A stretch of 12,322 bases of DNA from positions 1-12,322 of the forward strand of contig JAFWQM010000069.1 in assembly GCA_017509065.1 (NCBI GenBank), in the 5' to 3' direction. This DNA comes from Clostridia bacterium. GTDB lineage: Bacteria; Bacillota_A; Clostridia; Christensenellales; Aristaeellaceae. The notes beneath the pieces were generated by a model. It did not search any database. It was not told the origin of the DNA and was given only the letters and a program-made list of their open reading frames with translations. Position numbers and translations under genes: made by a program. Shown one piece after another: positions 5,990 through 12,319 of this stretch (position 1 is its first letter; each line of letters starts with the position of its first letter).

Positions 5990-6066
5990 ATCCCAATAGG
6001 CGAAATAACTTGGTTGGGTAAAGAAAACAACTTTCGCCATTCGATCCGGGTTTACGGAAGTTAGTG

Positions 6067-6192
6067 GCTTCTGGCCCAAGAAAGCCGGGAAAATCCCCGG
6101 GGGAAAGCTCGCTTTCCCCCGGGGATTATTCCCAGGCTTTCCCCGGACGCATAGCGTCCGGGATGGCGGCTTTCAGCCGCCGGGCCAGAAGC
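6067..6192. repeat. Four-arm cloverleaf-like palindromic element
   Basis: An 11-bp perfect closing stem, GCTTCTGGCCC (6067-6077) with GGGCCAGAAGC (6182-6192), encloses three hairpins. Arm 1 (6081-6140) has a 16-bp perfect core (6093-6108 with 6111-6126), then GGGAA/TTCCC and AAAGCC/GGCTTT. Arm 2 is CCCGGACGC (6142-6150) with GCGTCCGGG (6154-6162). Arm 3 is GGCGGCT (6165-6171) with AGCCGCC (6175-6181). Nearly every base is paired. The flanks carry an imperfect inverted repeat, GGAAGTTAGTGG (6056-6067) with CAACTAACATCC near 6256-6267. An open frame through the block (6064-6381) is only a by-product of the repeats. Confidence 0.75.
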
Positions 6193-6279
6193 ACAACGTC
6201 AAAAGCATGCTCTTCACTCTCAAGCAGCAGCGGGAACAAATTATGCTTTCCAGGTCAACTAACATCCGCTATTGTGGGT

Positions 6280-6326
6280 CCAGGGGCCTCAGGCCCCTGG
6301 TTCGGGACTGGGGCGAACAGCCCCAG
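6280..6326. repeat. Two adjacent hairpins
   Basis: CCAGGGGCC (6280-6288) with GGCCCCTGG (6292-6300), loop TCA; and CTGGGGC (6308-6314) with GCCCCAG (6320-6326), loop GAACA. An A-run and A/T-rich DNA follow from 6333. Confidence 0.7.
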
Positions 6327-6390
6327 CGTTCCTAAAAAAAGATTCTTGCAATTTAAAAGAAAATATGCGAAAATAGGATGATTCCACGGT

Positions 6391-6520
6391 TTATCCACAG
6401 GAATTCACATTGTTTATACGTTATGGAAAGACGGAAAAAGAGCGGCATATATGGGTTTTTCCGGGTTATCCACTTTTCCGCCGCGGCTAATACTAATACT
6501 GGTTATATATATTACTACTA
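6391..6520 (+). other. oriC: Putative replication origin core: DnaA boxes, GC-rich spacer, DnaA-trio, AT-rich DNA
   Basis: A perfect DnaA box TTATCCACA lies at 6391-6399 and a one-mismatch box TTATCCACT at 6466-6474. The second box is followed by a GC-rich spacer CCGCCGCGG (6478-6486). Then come the triplets CTA ATA CTA ATA CTG (6487-6501) and A/T-rich DNA to 6520. This is the order of the Bacillus subtilis basal unwinding system: DnaA box, GC-rich strip, repeated trinucleotides that load DnaA on a single strand, then the unwinding site, oriented towards dnaN. dnaN begins 86 nt further on. Together with cluster 1 at 5825-5943 this suggests a bipartite oriC. Replication activity is inferred, not shown. 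Confidence 0.72.
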
Positions 6521-6606
6521 CCAACAGCAATGAGGCGGCCGCCGGAGCTGGAGAGCGGCGCCGAGAAAAGCAGCCGAAAATCTCAACACAGAAAGGGACG
6601 AACAGT

Positions 6607-7734
6607 ATGCATTTTAGGGTTCAGACCGACGAGATGAATTACGGCTTAGGCATGGTCACGCGGGCAATATCCGCTCGACCGGTCAAGCCGGTATACGATG
6701 GCGTATTGATTGAAACGATGGAGGACGGTCTGGTGCTGACGTGCACGGACGGTGAAATCTCCATCAAGGCCACGGTGAGCGCGCTGGTGGAAGAGGAAGG
6801 ATGCATGCTGCTGCCCGCCCGGCTGTTTGCCGAGCTGATGAGAAAGCAGCCCGCGGGTGAGGTGGATATCCGGCTGGACGGCAAAATGCGCGCCGTGATC
6901 AAGAGCCGGGGCAGCAACACGTCCATGGCGTGTATGGCGGCGGAGGATTATCCCGACATCCGCGATATTTCCGGGGAATACTGTGCGGCGCTTCCGTGCA
7001 GCAAATTCCGTGACGCGGTGAGCCGGGTGCAGTTTGCGGTATCGACGGACGAAAGCAGGAAAATTCTGACCGGTATTCTGATGGAAGTATACGAAAAGGA
7101 AACGCTGCTGGTCGGTCTGGACGGATTCCGGCTGGCTTTGCAGCGGATGGAAGCGGAAAACGATATTCCTGAGAGCGCGCAGAAGGATCACCTGCAGGCG
7201 GTGACGCCGGGAAGGACGCTGGGCGAAGTGAGCAAAATGCTGCCAGACAGCAGCGATCTTTGCCAGATCACTTTCAATTCTTCGCACATCATGTTTTCTT
7301 TCAGTTCCGTCAAGGTGTACGGCACGCTGCTGACAGGCGAGTTCATCGATTACAGAAAAATCCTGCCGGGAAGCTGGAGTACCGAAGCGCTGGTGAACCG
7401 CTCTGATTTTTCCGACGCGATCGATCGCTGCAGCCTGATGGCGCGGGAAGGAAAGAACAACCTGATTTACCTGCACTTAATGCCAGACGCGCCCATGGAA
7501 ATGACCGCTAACGCGGACCGCGGCGAGGTGCATGAGGAAATTGATATGGGGTTCCAGGGGAATGAACTGAATATCGCGTTCAATTCCCGGTATCTGACCG
7601 ATATTATCCACAATATCGACGGCGAACAGGTGCGCATGTGCTTCAATTCCAATGTGTCCCCCTGCATGATCAAGCCCATTGAAGGCGAAGCGTTCACGTT
7701 CCTGGTGCTGCCGGTTCGGGTTTTCAACCGATAA
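6607..7734 (+). CDS. dnaN: DNA polymerase III beta subunit (sliding clamp)
   Basis: 375 residues, the normal clamp length, made of three similar domains of about 120 residues. Visible hallmarks are PVYDGVLIE and LVLTCTDGEISIKA in domain 1, LLPARLFAELMRK, AAEDYPDI, STDESRKILTGILMEV near 146-161, VGLDGFRLAL near 170-179, and IAFNSRYLTDII plus the C-terminal PIEGEAFTFLVLPVRV, which forms part of the pocket binding polymerase and other clamp partners. The dimeric ring tethers DNA polymerase III to DNA. ATG 6607 follows AAGGGA (6593-6598); a longer in-frame extension from 6451 would run through the DnaA-trio and is rejected. The gene lies directly after the putative origin and ends in a terminator, so it is monocistronic. 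dnaA upstream and recF downstream, the usual neighbours, are absent. A second clamp gene elsewhere cannot be excluded. Confidence 0.95.
   Translation: MHFRVQTDEMNYGLGMVTRAISARPVKPVYDGVLIETMEDGLVLTCTDGEISIKATVSALVEEEGCMLLPARLFAELMRKQPAGEVDIRLDGKMRAVIKSRGSNTSMACMAAEDYPDIRDISGEYCAALPCSKFRDAVSRVQFAVSTDESRKILTGILMEVYEKETLLVGLDGFRLALQRMEAENDIPESAQKDHLQAVTPGRTLGEVSKMLPDSSDLCQITFNSSHIMFSFSSVKVYGTLLTGEFIDYRKILPGSWSTEALVNRSDFSDAIDRCSLMAREGKNNLIYLHLMPDAPMEMTANADRGEVHEEIDMGFQGNELNIAFNSRYLTDIIHNIDGEQVRMCFNSNVSPCMIKPIEGEAFTFLVLPVRVFNR
7599..7618. other. Perfect DnaA box inside dnaN, within a palindrome
   Basis: TTATCCACA at 7604-7612 is embedded in the coding sequence. It lies inside CGATATT (7599-7605) and AATATCG (7612-7618), a perfect 7-bp inverted repeat around 6 nt. 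It could be chance, or an outlying origin or regulatory box. Confidence 0.4.
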
Positions 7735-7752
7735 TTCGAGGCTTTCTATTTT

Positions 7753-7779
7753 CCTTCTCCGAATGGAGAAGGTTTTTTT
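7753..7779 (+). terminator. Rho-independent terminator of dnaN
   Basis: CCTTCTCC (7753-7760) and GGAGAAGG (7765-7772) with a GAAT tetraloop, followed directly by seven T residues. Confidence 0.92.
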
Positions 7780-7794
7780 GACAGGAGATCGCCT

Positions 7795-8712
7795 ATGAAA
7801 AAAATACTGGCTGCGCTGTGTGTGCTGGTCGTCGCGTTTTGTTCTGTTGCCACCGCGTTATCTGAAGGGGGAAAGTCGCGGCTGCCGGGGCCGTGCGAAA
7901 TGACAGCGGAAGAAAAAGCGCTGATTCAGGCGCGGGGCAGCATCATGAAGTCGCCGATTCTGGACGCGGCGCTGTCACTGCTGGAAGAGGGCAATCCGTT
8001 TCTGGAGCGGTATAATATCGTCACCGGTTCCGGTATCCAGCCGAAGATGCCTTACGGCGTACCGTATCTGTACGGCGGGCAGGCGGAGAGCCACGTGTTC
8101 GCCAAAGCCCCGGAATACGTGGTGCAGGAGGCGTGGATCAACAGCCCGATTTATTACCGCGCGGGCACGACCTATATTTACGGTTTCGACTGTGCGGGGT
8201 ATGTGAAATGGGTTTGGAAACAGGCGGGACTGGGCGAATTGCCGGGTGGACAGGAGATGCTGAACGACGGGTATCGCTCCGTATTTCACAGCGTGAGCCG
8301 GGAAATGCCGCCGTTTTCGGAGCTGGCCCAATATTTGCGGCCAGGTGATCTGCTGGTGACGGAGAGCCATATGGCGATTTTCCTGGGTACGCTGCGGCAG
8401 TTTGGCTATACGGCGGAGGAAGCGCCTGCCCTTGCGCCTTGGCTGGATTATCCGCTGGTGATCCATTCCACGGTTCACGCGGGCGTAGCGGATCATTTTG
8501 ATTATCTGATCCACAACGGGCTCCAAAAGTATAAACTCGCCACCGTTACCGATGGCGGCGTAGGGGTATCCCTCCTGGGCGTGCCGACAGAAGCCGTCCC
8601 CGGCCACGTGTTCCAGCAGAAGCAGGACACCTGGTATTTCGACCTCCCCGACCATACCTGGCTCACGGTGCTGCCCTGGCAGGTGGGGCAGCGGTACTGC
8701 TGGTACAGGTAG
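7795..8712 (+). CDS. Secreted NlpC/P60-type cysteine peptidase (cell-wall hydrolase)
   Basis: 305 residues. Residues 1-23 are a signal peptide (MKK, a hydrophobic core, then ATALSE), so the protein is exported. The catalytic part reads YIYGFDCAGYVKWVWKQAG (127-145), with the nucleophile Cys133 in the DCAGYV equivalent of the family's DCSGFV. GDLLVTESHMAIFLG (184-198) carries the likely base His192, and VIHSTVHAG (222-230) gives a third-residue candidate, His224. Enzymes of this type usually cleave peptide bridges of peptidoglycan, often at D-Glu-diaminopimelate. No SH3, LysM or other wall-binding domain is visible, so targeting is unclear. ATG 7795 follows AGGAGA (7783-7788). The gene sits between the dnaN terminator and the sugar-transport promoter; no clear promoter of its own was found in the short gap. 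Codon choice changes from G-ending to C-ending near 8520. Confidence 0.82.
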   Translation: MKKILAALCVLVVAFCSVATALSEGGKSRLPGPCEMTAEEKALIQARGSIMKSPILDAALSLLEEGNPFLERYNIVTGSGIQPKMPYGVPYLYGGQAESHVFAKAPEYVVQEAWINSPIYYRAGTTYIYGFDCAGYVKWVWKQAGLGELPGGQEMLNDGYRSVFHSVSREMPPFSELAQYLRPGDLLVTESHMAIFLGTLRQFGYTAEEAPALAPWLDYPLVIHSTVHAGVADHFDYLIHNGLQKYKLATVTDGGVGVSLLGVPTEAVPGHVFQQKQDTWYFDLPDHTWLTVLPWQVGQRYCWYR

Positions 8713-8733
8713 TGATATATTGCTCATATATCA
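8713..8733. repeat. Small A/T-rich inverted repeat after the NlpC/P60 gene
   Basis: TGATATA (8713-8719) and TATATCA (8727-8733) with a 7-nt loop, starting just after the stop codon. It is too A/T rich to be a convincing terminator; it may be an operator or a chance match. Confidence 0.3.
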
Positions 8734-8825
8734 GCATATCTTGTGGTTCGTACAAATAATCACCATTTTGATAAAATAAGATAATGAAAGCATAGATATT
8801 TGTTAGTTTTCTATGAAAAAAGCGG

Positions 8826-8854
8826 TGGACTTTTTACTTCATATGTGCTATAAT
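8826..8854 (+). promoter_or_regulatory. Strong promoter of the sugar ABC transporter operon
   Basis: TGGACT (8826-8831), a 17-nt spacer and a perfect TATAAT (8849-8854) preceded by TG at 8846-8847 (extended -10). It leaves a leader of about 90 nt before the binding-protein start. The leader contains a small hairpin CGCGG (8898-8902) with CCGCG (8911-8915). No clear catabolite-repression (cre) box is visible. Confidence 0.75.
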
Positions 8855-8949
8855 GCATTTGTAACATGCGAATGATTCGTTTTTCCCATGGTTCTTGCGC
8901 GGTAGGAAATCCGCGTGCGAATAAATATTTTATAAAGGAGAAACCAAGT

Positions 8950-10182
8950 ATGAAAAAAGTTCTCGCTCTGGTTCTCGCTCTGGCTATGATCCTGGCCGCC
9001 ACCAGCGCTCTGGCAGACATCGTGATTTGCCAGAACAAGGTGGAGATCACCGACGCTTTGATGGAATTCGCCGCGCTGTACAAAGAAAAGACAGGCGTTG
9101 ACGTGAAGGTCATCACCGGCGGCGGCTCTTCCGACTACAACACCGTGCTCAAGGCTGAAATGCAGTCCGGCCGCGAACCCGACATCTGGGTCATCGAAGG
9201 CCCCTCCGGCTACGAGCTCTGGAAGGACAAGATCGCTGACCAGGCCGGCGCGGACTGGACCCAGTACACCGCCGCCGCCTACATGGACGGCGACAAGGTG
9301 ATCGGCTTCCCCGTGGCCGTGGAAGGCTATGGTCTGGCCTATAACAAAGCCATTCTGGACAAGGCCGGCATCGACCCCGCTACCTTGACCAACTTCGACG
9401 CCCTGAAGGCCGCCTTTGAAAAGCTGGATTCCATGAAGGCTGAGCTGGGCCTGGATATGGTCGTTTCCATGGTGGCCGGCACCACCACCGGCATGACCTG
9501 GGTGACCGGTCTGCATAACTTCAACGTATACCTGACCGTGGGCAACGAGCGCAACGACACCACTTACATCGACATGGTGCTGGAAGGCAAAGTGGACGAA
9601 GAGCGCTTCCATCAGTATTGCCAGTATGTGGCCCTGCTGTTCCAGTACAGCACCCAGGATATGCTGCTGAACGGCACCCAGGACAGCCAGCTGGCCGCTT
9701 TCGCCAACGGCAAGGCCGCCTTCTATCATCAGGGCAACTGGATGGATCCTTCCCTGGTGCAGCTGAACCCCGACTTTGAAATCGCCTACGCGCCCCATGC
9801 TTTCCTGCATGAAGACACTGACGGCATCCTGGTCAATCCTCCCTCCTGGTACGTTATCAACGAAAACGGCAACAAGGACGAGGCGCTTGCTTTCCTGAAC
9901 TTCCTGGCCACCTCTCCCGAGGGCGCTGACTACATGGTGAACAAGGCTGCCATGGTGCCCGCTTTCACCAACGTGACCATCGCTCCCACCACTCCTCTGT
10001 CCAAGAGCGTCATGGAATGGAACGCCGCCGGCAAGACCTATGACTGGCAGCAGTACAAGCTGCCCGACGGCTTCGGCATGGGCACTCTGGGCCAGATCTA
10101 CGAACTGTTCGCCGCTGGCGCCATCGACGTGGATACCTTCGAAATCATGATGAAGGACGCCATCGCCGGCATCGCCAAGTAA
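8950..10182 (+). CDS. Carbohydrate ABC transporter substrate-binding protein (family 1 type)
   Basis: 410 residues. Residues 1-22 form a signal peptide (MKKVLALVLALAMI, ending TSALA before D23). No lipobox cysteine follows: Cys27 is in DIVIC, without the required small residues. The mature part has the type I sugar-binding layout: an early ITGGGSSDYNTVLKAEM stretch, EPDIWVIEG, GFPVAVEGYGLAYNKAIL near 118-135, AAFANGKAAFYHQGNWM near 254-270, and a closing EALAFLNFLATSPEG. It captures a sugar or oligosaccharide outside the membrane and delivers it to the two permeases encoded next; the sugar cannot be named. ATG 8950 follows AAAGGAG (8934-8940). A longer frame from 8866 overlaps the leader and is rejected. 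Codons are strongly C-ending, consistent with high expression. An intercistronic hairpin follows. Confidence 0.9.
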   Translation: MKKVLALVLALAMILAATSALADIVICQNKVEITDALMEFAALYKEKTGVDVKVITGGGSSDYNTVLKAEMQSGREPDIWVIEGPSGYELWKDKIADQAGADWTQYTAAAYMDGDKVIGFPVAVEGYGLAYNKAILDKAGIDPATLTNFDALKAAFEKLDSMKAELGLDMVVSMVAGTTTGMTWVTGLHNFNVYLTVGNERNDTTYIDMVLEGKVDEERFHQYCQYVALLFQYSTQDMLLNGTQDSQLAAFANGKAAFYHQGNWMDPSLVQLNPDFEIAYAPHAFLHEDTDGILVNPPSWYVINENGNKDEALAFLNFLATSPEGADYMVNKAAMVPAFTNVTIAPTTPLSKSVMEWNAAGKTYDWQQYKLPDGFGMGTLGQIYELFAAGAIDVDTFEIMMKDAIAGIAK

Positions 10183-10203
10183 TCAACTGTAATCAACCGA
10201 TCA

Positions 10204-10250
10204 GGGGGCTGCGCCTGAAGACCATTTTCTTGGACGCGGCCCCCGTTTTT
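10204..10250 (+). terminator. Intercistronic terminator/attenuator hairpin
   Basis: 10204-10213 (GGGGGCTGCG) pairs with 10235-10244 (CGCGGCCCCC), ten pairs with one wobble, a 21-nt loop and GTTTTT after it. It lies between the binding protein and the first permease. It probably causes partial termination or stabilises the 5' message, so that binding protein exceeds permease. Confidence 0.7.
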
Positions 10251-10288
10251 AACACAGTGAGGACAAAGAAAAAAGGGGGGAATAAGCC

Positions 10289-11188
10289 ATGACCAGCAAA
10301 CAAAAACGCAAGCTGACGGAATTCCTGTTTCTGGTGCCGACGCTGCTTGCGTTTCTGATGGTCATCATCATTCCGTTCATCTACGGTATCTTCTATTCCT
10401 TCACAGACTGGCAGGGCACCGGCTCCTTCAGCAGGATGGTGGGTTTTGAAAACTACAAGGCCATCTTCAACGAGCCCGCATTCCTGCATTCCTTCCTGGT
10501 GACGCTGAAGTTCACTATCATTAATATCATCACGGTCAATGTGGTGGCTTTCGTCATCTCCCTGCTGGTTACCAGCGAAATTCGTGGCCGCAACGTGTAC
10601 CGCGCAGGCTTCTTCGTACCCAACCTGATCGGCGGTATCGTGCTGGGCCTGATCTGGCAGTTCATTTTCAGCAACATCCTGCCCTCCGTGGGCCAGGCCA
10701 TCGGCTGGGACCTGGTCAGCAAATCGCTCATCTCCAATAAGGACACCGTCATGTTCACCATGGTCACCGTGAATACCTGGCAGTACGCCGGTTACATCAT
10801 GCTGATCTACGTGGCGGCCATCCAGAGCATTTCCAAGTCCGTCATGGAGGCGGCGGAGGTGGACGGCGCCAAGTACTGGACCCGCATCACCAAGATCCAG
10901 ATTCCCCTCATGGCGAACGCCTTCACCATCTCCCTGTTCCTGACGCTGACCAACAGCTTCAAGATGTACGACGTGAACGTGGCCCTGACCAACGGCGGCC
11001 CCGTGGGCATCTTCATGAACAAGCCCGTCAACAGCTCGGAACTTTTGGCCCTCAACATCTATCAGACCGCGTTCAAATACAACAACATGGCCCAGGGCCA
11101 GGCCAAGGCTGTGCTGTTCTTCGTGGTGCTGACCATCTTCTCCATTATCCAGGTCTCCTATAACAAGAGCAAGGAGGTGGAAGCGTAA
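10289..11188 (+). CDS. Sugar ABC transporter permease (MalF-type)
   Basis: 299 residues with six predicted membrane segments (near 10-34, 66-93, 105-130, 152-178, 210-228 and 268-290). The cytoplasmic EAA loop for docking the ATPase is clear: EAAEVDGAKYWTRITKIQIP starting at residue 187. It forms one half of the translocation channel in the plasma membrane, paired with the next gene's product. ATG 10289 follows GGGGGG (10275-10280). It overlaps the next gene by one base (TAATG), giving coupled translation and probably equal amounts of both permeases. The substrate is inferred only as a carbohydrate from the family and the neighbouring binding protein. Confidence 0.92.
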   Translation: MTSKQKRKLTEFLFLVPTLLAFLMVIIIPFIYGIFYSFTDWQGTGSFSRMVGFENYKAIFNEPAFLHSFLVTLKFTIINIITVNVVAFVISLLVTSEIRGRNVYRAGFFVPNLIGGIVLGLIWQFIFSNILPSVGQAIGWDLVSKSLISNKDTVMFTMVTVNTWQYAGYIMLIYVAAIQSISKSVMEAAEVDGAKYWTRITKIQIPLMANAFTISLFLTLTNSFKMYDVNVALTNGGPVGIFMNKPVNSSELLALNIYQTAFKYNNMAQGQAKAVLFFVVLTIFSIIQVSYNKSKEVEA

Positions 11189-12087
11189 TGGCTAAGAAGC
11201 AACCCGAACAGATCGAGCGCATGGCCGGTTCCATTCCCCATCCGGGGCGGCGGATTGCCCTCGAAATCTTAACGCTCCTCCTCTTTATCCTGTTCATGCT
11301 GCCTTTCGTCATTGTGATCATGAACTCCATGCGCACCAATGCCGAAATCATCAATGCGCCGGTGGGCCTGCCGGAGAACCCGGCCAACCTGTTCCAGAAC
11401 ATTTCCGATGTGTGGAACAATCCCACGTTCAACTTCCTCTCCGCCTGCCGTGACAGCCTGATCATCACCGTGCTGTCCCTGGCCGCGATTTCCATTTTCT
11501 CGGCCATGGCTGCGTGGGTGCTGGTGCGTAACAAGACCAAGTGGAGCAACCTCTTGTTCCTCATGTACGTCGCCGCCATGGTCATCCCCTTCCAGGTCGT
11601 CATGTTCCCCCTGCTCACCTGGTTCAAGACCGTGGGCGACTTCCTGCATATCCCCATGCTGCGCTCCTACCAGGGCATCATCTTCGCTTACCTGGGCTTT
11701 GGCGAGGCCATGAGCATCTTCATCTTCCACGGCTTCATCAAGGGCGTGCCGCTCGAACTGGAAGAAGCGGCGGACATCGACGGCTGCTCCCGCGCGGGCA
11801 CCTTCTTCCGCATCGTGTTCCCGCTGCTCCAGCCCGTATTCGTCACCGTCCTGGTGCTCAACGGCTTGTGGATCTGGAACGACTATCTGCTGCCCCTCCT
11901 GGTGCTGGGCGCTTCCGGCGATATCCGCACCATCCCCCTGGCTGTGCAGGGCTTCAACGGCTCGTTCGTGAAGCAGTGGAACCTCATCATGGTCTCCACC
12001 CTGCTGGCCATGCTGCCCATCATCATCCTGTATATCTTCGCTCAGAAGTATATCGTCAAGGGCATGGTGGAAGGCTCCATCAAGTAA
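11188..12087 (+). CDS. Sugar ABC transporter permease (MalG-type)
   Basis: 299 residues. A short polar N-terminus is followed by a membrane segment (about 28-50), then a periplasmic-side loop beginning MRTNAEIINAPVGLP that is typical of MalG-type permeases, and further segments. The EAA loop is EEAADIDGCSRAGTFFRIVFP from residue 192, with the usual EAA..DG and distal Pro. It pairs with the preceding permease. ATG 11188 shares its A with the stop of the upstream gene, and AAGGAGGTGG (11171-11180) is an excellent ribosome site. No ATP-binding gene follows before the terminator, so the importer must use an ATPase encoded elsewhere, as is common for Firmicutes sugar importers that share an MsmX-type ATPase. 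Confidence 0.92.
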   Translation: MAKKQPEQIERMAGSIPHPGRRIALEILTLLLFILFMLPFVIVIMNSMRTNAEIINAPVGLPENPANLFQNISDVWNNPTFNFLSACRDSLIITVLSLAAISIFSAMAAWVLVRNKTKWSNLLFLMYVAAMVIPFQVVMFPLLTWFKTVGDFLHIPMLRSYQGIIFAYLGFGEAMSIFIFHGFIKGVPLELEEAADIDGCSRAGTFFRIVFPLLQPVFVTVLVLNGLWIWNDYLLPLLVLGASGDIRTIPLAVQGFNGSFVKQWNLIMVSTLLAMLPIIILYIFAQKYIVKGMVEGSIK

Positions 12088-12105
12088 TTCCTTTTTCACC
12101 TATTC

Positions 12106-12132
12106 CCCCGGCCATCTGGCCGGGGAATTTTT
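12106..12132 (+). terminator. Rho-independent terminator of the sugar operon
   Basis: CCCCGGCC (12106-12113) and GGCCGGGG (12118-12125) with the loop ATCT, then AATTTTT. The stem lies 18 nt after the permease stop. Confidence 0.9.
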
Positions 12133-12189
12133 CGTATAACGGGAATGTGTCGGACCCTGGCTGAAAGTCCCCAGAGACATAATTATTGC

Positions 12190-12288
12190 TCGCCCAACTA
12201 AATCATGAATTATCTGCGGGCGATAAATCGGTCCATCCTGCGTCACTCAACCTTGAAATATCCTTCGGCCCTGGGCTGCCGCCCGGCC
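12190..12288. repeat. Structured non-coding tail with weak hairpins
   Basis: TCGCCC (12190-12195) pairs with GGGCGA (12218-12223). GGCC (12267-12270) and GGGC (12273-12276) pair with GCCC (12281-12284) and GGCC (12285-12288). All six frames are interrupted by stops or too short, so I see no gene. It may be a further palindromic island like those at 1002 and 5941. Confidence 0.4.
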
Positions 12289-12294
12289 TCCGCT

Positions 12295-12319
12295 AAAAAC
12301 AATCCACCGGATTGTTTTT
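12295..12319. terminator. Bidirectional terminator-like hairpin
   Basis: AAAAACAATCC (12295-12305) and GGATTGTTTTT (12309-12319), a perfect 11-bp stem with the loop ACC. The flanking A-run and T-run give a U-tract in either direction. It may end transcription from a convergent gene beyond the window. Confidence 0.55.

Noticed and set aside
6067..6192. tRNA gene
   Set aside because: The cloverleaf topology is only superficial: arm lengths, loop sequences and total length do not fit a tRNA, and there is no TTCGA-type T-loop or CCA-compatible end.
6064..6381. 105-residue open frame on the + strand through the palindromic block
   Set aside because: Its codons are generated by inverted repeats, there is no ribosome site, and the product is low-complexity Ser/Gly/Pro with no family resemblance.
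6451..6606. N-terminal extension of dnaN by 52 residues
   Set aside because: It would translate the DnaA-trio and A/T-rich unwinding DNA, does not resemble any clamp, and ATG 6607 has a ribosome site and a normal clamp start.
8891..8940. Riboswitch in the leader of the sugar-binding protein
   Set aside because: Only a single 5-bp hairpin is visible in about 90 nt; no known aptamer features could be recognised.
8848..9810. 320-residue open frame on the minus strand, opposite the sugar-binding protein
   Set aside because: An antisense shadow produced by the C-ending codon bias of the real gene; the composition is typical of shadow frames.
11269..12099. 276-residue open frame on the minus strand opposite the second permease
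   Set aside because: It is a shadow rich in His, Asp, Glu and Gln opposite a clear membrane protein gene.
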